Source of the DNA: Hoplostethus atlanticus
Taxonomy: Eukaryota; Chordata; Actinopteri; Trachichthyiformes; Trachichthyidae
Assembly (NCBI GenBank): GCA_034670405.1
Contig: JAXDDX010000148.1
Span: 273,501-337,500 of the forward strand
Direction of reading: 5' to 3'
Length of the DNA stretch: 64,000 nucleotides
The position numbers and the translations under genes are program-made. The number at the start of each line of letters is the position of its first letter. Positions within the stretch are counted from its first letter, which is position 1. Shown piece after piece: positions 60,293 through 64,000 of this stretch. The notes below the pieces were generated by a model. That model saw only the letters and a program-made list of their open reading frames with translations, was not told the DNA's origin and did not search any database.

Positions 60293-61560
60293 AGTATATA
60301 GGCTTGCTGTTGGACTCTATCAGACCAGCAGGTGGCGCAACATGACCAGGAAAATACTGTGACTTACTGAGAGAACAGACCAGAGATGGACAGTTTGATA
60401 AAAAAAATCTCTAAATAGACAAGTTAGTAAAACAGATCGACCAGGTTAGTAAAACAGATCGACCAGGTTAGTAAAACAGATCGAACAGATCGACCAGGTT
60501 AGTAAAACAGATGACAGTTGCACCAATAAGGTAAAACTAATTTTTAGAGCCTTGTTTTAAAGTGATATCTTATTATTTTTACTATTATATTGTTTTATCC
60601 TATCTCACGTGCTGCCTTCTGGCTTTACTTTTAATTTATAGTTTTAATTTATTTTATTTTATTGGTTTTAGTTTGATGTTGTTTTATGCACTCCTATTAA
60701 ATAGATGCAAAATGCATTCATGCATTTACCTGTTGTCTGATCTCAGTATTTTCTTTTGGTATTATTATTATTATTATTATTATTATTACTTGTATGATCT
60801 TCATTATTCTATTGGTCTGATTCTTCTCTGCTGCTGGGATCAATAAAGTTTCACCTAATCTAATCAGATTAGTTTAATAAATTCATCATTTAGCTGGGGG
60901 GGGGGGCTGGATTTCCCTGGACTTTGGGAACCGGTTTTGAAACCAGTGCAGCAGAGAGTCCCAACGTGTTGATACATGTCCTGTAGTTTCGCTGCAGCAG
61001 TGTCGCCTGGAACCGCTGGGGGGCGCCAGAAGCCTGCAGCGCTGGCCGTGTGTGTGTGTGTGTGTGTGTGAGTGTGTGTGTGCGGGCGCGTGTGTATGCA
61101 CAGTGGAGTCATGTAGGACCGGACCCCTGGTTTATTTTATATAATATATGTGAAGTTGATGCGACGACTGGGCTGCTCCCTGCATGGTGTGACGTCATCA
61201 GGTCAGCACTGATCCCGGGTCAGTCCCGGTGCACCCTAGACCAGGCAGCAGGACTCATCAGTTCACGAGACTGTTAATGTGTTCATGAAGATGTTCCATA
61301 AACGCCGCTTGCACAATAAGGTCTCCTGCCGGTTACACAACGGAGGATGCTGGTCTCCCGTGCTGCAGCACGAGGCCGGTCAGGTGGCGCGCTCACTTCT
61401 CTATCTGCAAGAAGCAGCTTCAATTCAAACTGATCAGACTCCTGCAGGATCGATGGATCTGCACTTGGTGTCTGGGATCAATAATCGGTGCTATCGGTAT
61501 TAGTTGGGTTTCCGTGCAGAAGGAACAAAGATGCAAACAGTCTGGAAATTCCTCCGCTCA
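60293..61560. other. intergenic upstream of gadd45b
   Basis: No gene was recognised. It includes CCAGGTTAGTAAAACAGATC direct repeats (60425-60510), a (TTA)n run at 60758-60788 and a (GT)n run at 61050-61082. Confidence 0.45.
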
Positions 61561-61602
61561 GAAACCCGGTAAACAAACCGGGACGCAAGAGGAGGAGGTG
61601 GG

Positions 61603-61780
61603 GGGATTCTCCGAAACCACCCACGTGGGGCACCGGCGTACACTTTGCGAGTAGCCAATGGGCGCGCAGGACGGGGACTCTATTGACAGCGGGAGACCAA
61701 TCAGAGAGCAAGCGCCCGCGCCACGCCACGCCCACCACAGAGAGCGAATAAAGCGGCGGAGTTTCAGGCAGCACAGCAGA
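61603..61780 (+). promoter_or_regulatory. gadd45b: gadd45b proximal promoter
   Basis: GGGATTCTCC at 61603-61612 fits the NF-kappaB consensus GGGRNWYYCC. CCAAT motifs lie at 61654-61658 (AGCCAATGGG) and 61699-61703 (ACCAATCAG). AATAAAG at 61747-61753 is placed like a TATA element. Transcription probably starts near 61775-61785. Mammalian GADD45B is an NF-kappaB target, which makes the kappaB match credible. Confidence 0.55.
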
Positions 61781-61968
61781 AACCTCCTGCACACCGGACG
61801 AAGCGCACGGATTTACAGCGGATTATTTTTTACCGTTAACGGACACCAACTGGATCTCTATTCCTCTGTACCGATCTGGATTACCGGTCTGGACTCTCTG
61901 CGATCCTCAGCTCGGGAATATATTTGGATATTATCCTGGACCTGGTGGACTATTTGACCGACTTCAAC

Positions 61969-62790
61969 ATGACTCTGGAAGAAGTCGTTGGATGCAACAT
62001 CACCGACAAAAAGTAAGTTATCCAGTCAGAGGCAGCCCAGTGTGTAGTCCCGGTCTGTAGTTCCGGTGTGTAGTCCCGGTCTGTGGTCCCGGTCTGTTAC
62101 TAACCGTGTGTTTGCTGCAGGATGGAGACCGTGACCGAAGCCCTGGAGGAGCTGCTGGTCGCAGCGCAGCGGAAGGACTGTCTGACGGTCGGAGTGTACG
62201 AGTCCGCCAAGCTCATGAACGTGTAAGTAGGATAAGACATCTGAATGCTGACCCGATATGTGATTTTGATATCAATATCGATCAATATCTATCAATATCT
62301 CATGGCTAATAACCTGCCCCCCCCCCCCCGACCCCCAGAGACCCGGACAGCGTCGTCCTGTGCGTCCTGGCTACTGATGAGGAGGATCTGGATGACATCG
62401 CCCTGCAGATCCACTTCACCCTCCTGCAGGCTTTCTGCTGCGACAACGACATCAACATCCTGCGGCTGTCCGGGATGCGGCGGCTGGCCCAGGTCCTGGA
62501 CGAGCCGGCCGCCGACACCAACGGCAACGAGCCCCGAGACCTGCACTGCATCCTGGTCACGGTGAGTCCAGTTGTTACTCAATGTCTCCTAACCTAAACG
62601 TACATGACACTGTTACATGGACTGTTGTGCTTCCTGGTGTTGCAAGGCTAACTGGTCGTCTCCATGTGTCTCCCAGAATCCTCCCTGCCAGGCGCTGCAG
62701 TGCCAGGCCCTGCAGCACGTCAGCAGCTACTGTGAGGAGAGTCGCTGCAGGAACCAGTGGGTTCCCTGCCTGGAGCTGCAGGACCGCTGA
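61969..62790 (+). CDS. gadd45b: growth arrest and DNA-damage-inducible protein 45 beta, complete, 4 exons
   Basis: GADD45B is a small stress-induced nuclear and cytoplasmic protein of the L7Ae-like fold. It binds MAP3K4, PCNA, p21 and CDK1 and modulates p38/JNK signalling. Exons 61969-62012, 62121-62222, 62339-62561 and 62677-62790 total 483 nt, which is 160 aa, the human GADD45B length. It starts [62 protein letters not shown] and [20 protein letters not shown] are diagnostic. The start MTLEE favours beta over alpha and gamma. It keeps the DEEDLDD acidic stretch. All junctions are GT-AG; intron 2 ends after a long poly-C run. [11 protein letters not shown] duplication occurs in the last exon. 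It is divergent from the SMN-like gene, about 4.3 kb away. The ba/bb copy is not determined. Confidence 0.96.
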
Positions 62791-63300
62791 GCCGAGCCGA
62801 GCTGAACCGAACCGCTTCGGACCGGTGAAAGCATGGAAAAGTCAAAGCCGTCCTTCAGAGAGGACCACGGCGTTCGACGGGGGAGCCGGACAGCCGCCTG
62901 TCTGTCTGTCTGTCTGCTGACCGCTAGGCCCGGTGCTGCTGGGGCTGGACGGGTTCTGCCGCCCGGCGGCCTCCTCGGCGGGGGGAGGACTGTGCAGGGC
63001 GTCACTGCTGTTGGAGCAGCGTGGGAAGCTGCAGGACCGGGTCACACCCTGGACCCGGGACCTGGACCCGGGGCCCGGACCCGGGGCCCGGGAGCCCAAC
63101 GCCATGTGAGCGACTGACCTGCACAGCGGCTGGACGCTGAGTGATGCTCAGCAACAATGAGCAGGTGGACTGATGCTGTACTGACCAGCTGGAGACTAGC
63201 AGGGACTCAACATGGAGTCTTTATGTGATGTATTTAACTGACAGAGTAATATATGACTTATTATACTATTGACCTGTTTCAATAAATTATTGAATGAAAT
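62791..63300 (+). other. gadd45b: gadd45b 3' UTR
   Basis: GC-rich 3' UTR ending in AT-rich sequence with AATAAA at 63281-63286, the likely poly(A) signal. CCCGGGxCCCGGACCC repeats at 63050-63095 are notable. A single ATTTA occurs near 63230. Confidence 0.75.
63281..63286 (+). terminator. gadd45b: gadd45b poly(A) signal
   Basis: AATAAA lies in an AT-rich context about 490 bases after the stop. A GT-rich stretch follows at 63352, which could act as the downstream element. Confidence 0.7.
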
Positions 63301-63350
63301 ATCTGAATCTGAGTGGTTCATCCAGACGCAACGCATCAGCTCCCATGTTG

Positions 63351-63388
<38 letters not shown>

Positions 63389-63706
63389 CCAGGCTGGTCT
63401 GTTCATATCAGCAGCAGGCTTTACATCTGGCATCTGCTGGACACCTTTACCCACAATGCCCTGCAGTGCCACACGGCTTTACATTTTACTATGTGGGAAT
63501 TTAACCCCCGACCCTGGCAGTGTTAGTGCCTTGCTCTAGGGAGTTGAACCGTCAACCCTGGCCCTGCCACTGCAGAAGCAATGCAGCTCAACAGGAAAAG
63601 TTCTGAGAAATGGAACGTGAAAAACACACTGACCAATATGGTGCAACCGTGTGAACGCCTTCACAGCTCCTGGAGTCTCTCTGCATTCAAAAGGTGAAAC
63701 TAGCTT

Positions 63707-63750
<44 letters not shown>

Positions 63751-64000
63751 GGATGCTGCCGTCATGTTGCATCATGGAGGCCTGAGATGCGACAGCAGTT
63801 CGTTCCATTACTCAACAACTGATTCTGTATGATTGTCTGGTAGTATTGCCTTTATTGGACAAGAGAGACAGGAAGTCATGTGACCATGCCTGACATGCAG
63901 TCTGAGGTCTTCCCAGTCCTGGTCTGATGTGAACTGTGTAGTTTAGAGAGAACTGAGCTGCTGTTGTGTGATTCCACTCCCCGACACAAACTGCTGCTGT
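63301..64000. other. downstream of gadd45b, no gene recognised
   Basis: (GT)n microsatellites at 63352-63387 and 63704-63743. A reverse-oriented SINE-like fragment (AGTGCCTTGCTCTAGGGAGT) lies at about 63500-63560. Confidence 0.5.

Overview
This window is vertebrate nuclear DNA, almost certainly from a ray-finned (teleost) fish. Its genes have many small exons with GT-AG introns. It also carries dense microsatellites and minisatellites, Tc1-like and hAT DNA transposons, short inverted-repeat elements and LINE tails of teleost type. No prokaryotic features are present. I assembled the gene models by hand from reading frames, splice sites and family resemblance.

Layout. (1) 1-5.6 kb: a 32-bp minisatellite, two very long CT/CTGT tracts, and the last coding exon of an ephrin-A gene (probably efna2, + strand) with its likely 3' UTR. 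(2) 5.6-21.4 kb: a long non-coding stretch dominated by simple repeats, including CAT/CAC, AT-rich and TGGTTTAGTC arrays. (3) 21.65-45.16 kb, - strand: a complete 15-exon ptbp1 gene whose exons join to 534 codons plus stop. It has four RRM domains, a 34-nt exon and a 78-nt linker exon. Its introns hold nested DNA transposons, a Tc1-like remnant, a hAT element with a clean 8-bp duplication, and a 44-bp-arm hairpin. A CCAAT-rich promoter lies at about 45.2-45.35 kb. (4) 47.06-48.87 kb: a 21-bp minisatellite that keeps a 562-codon frame open. (5) 49.9-50.95 kb, - strand: a decayed hAT transposase. (6) 52.37-57.69 kb, - strand: an eight-exon SMN-related gene with two Tudor domains, a proline run and an SMN-type YG box, but no recognisable Gemin2-binding helix. 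A 26-bp minisatellite of about 42 copies begins at its stop codon. (7) 61.7-63.3 kb, + strand: a complete four-exon gadd45b gene (160 aa) with a kappaB-like site, CCAAT boxes and a poly(A) signal.

The genes are not an operon. In human, EFNA2, PTBP1 and GADD45B lie in 19p13.3, so the window looks like a piece of that conserved block with an unusual SMN-like gene between ptbp1 and gadd45b. The least familiar items are the double-Tudor SMN-like protein and the pair of minisatellites that appear to be seeded on the stop codons of two neighbouring genes. Paralog assignments (a/b copies), transcript ends and repeat family names cannot be settled from sequence reading alone.
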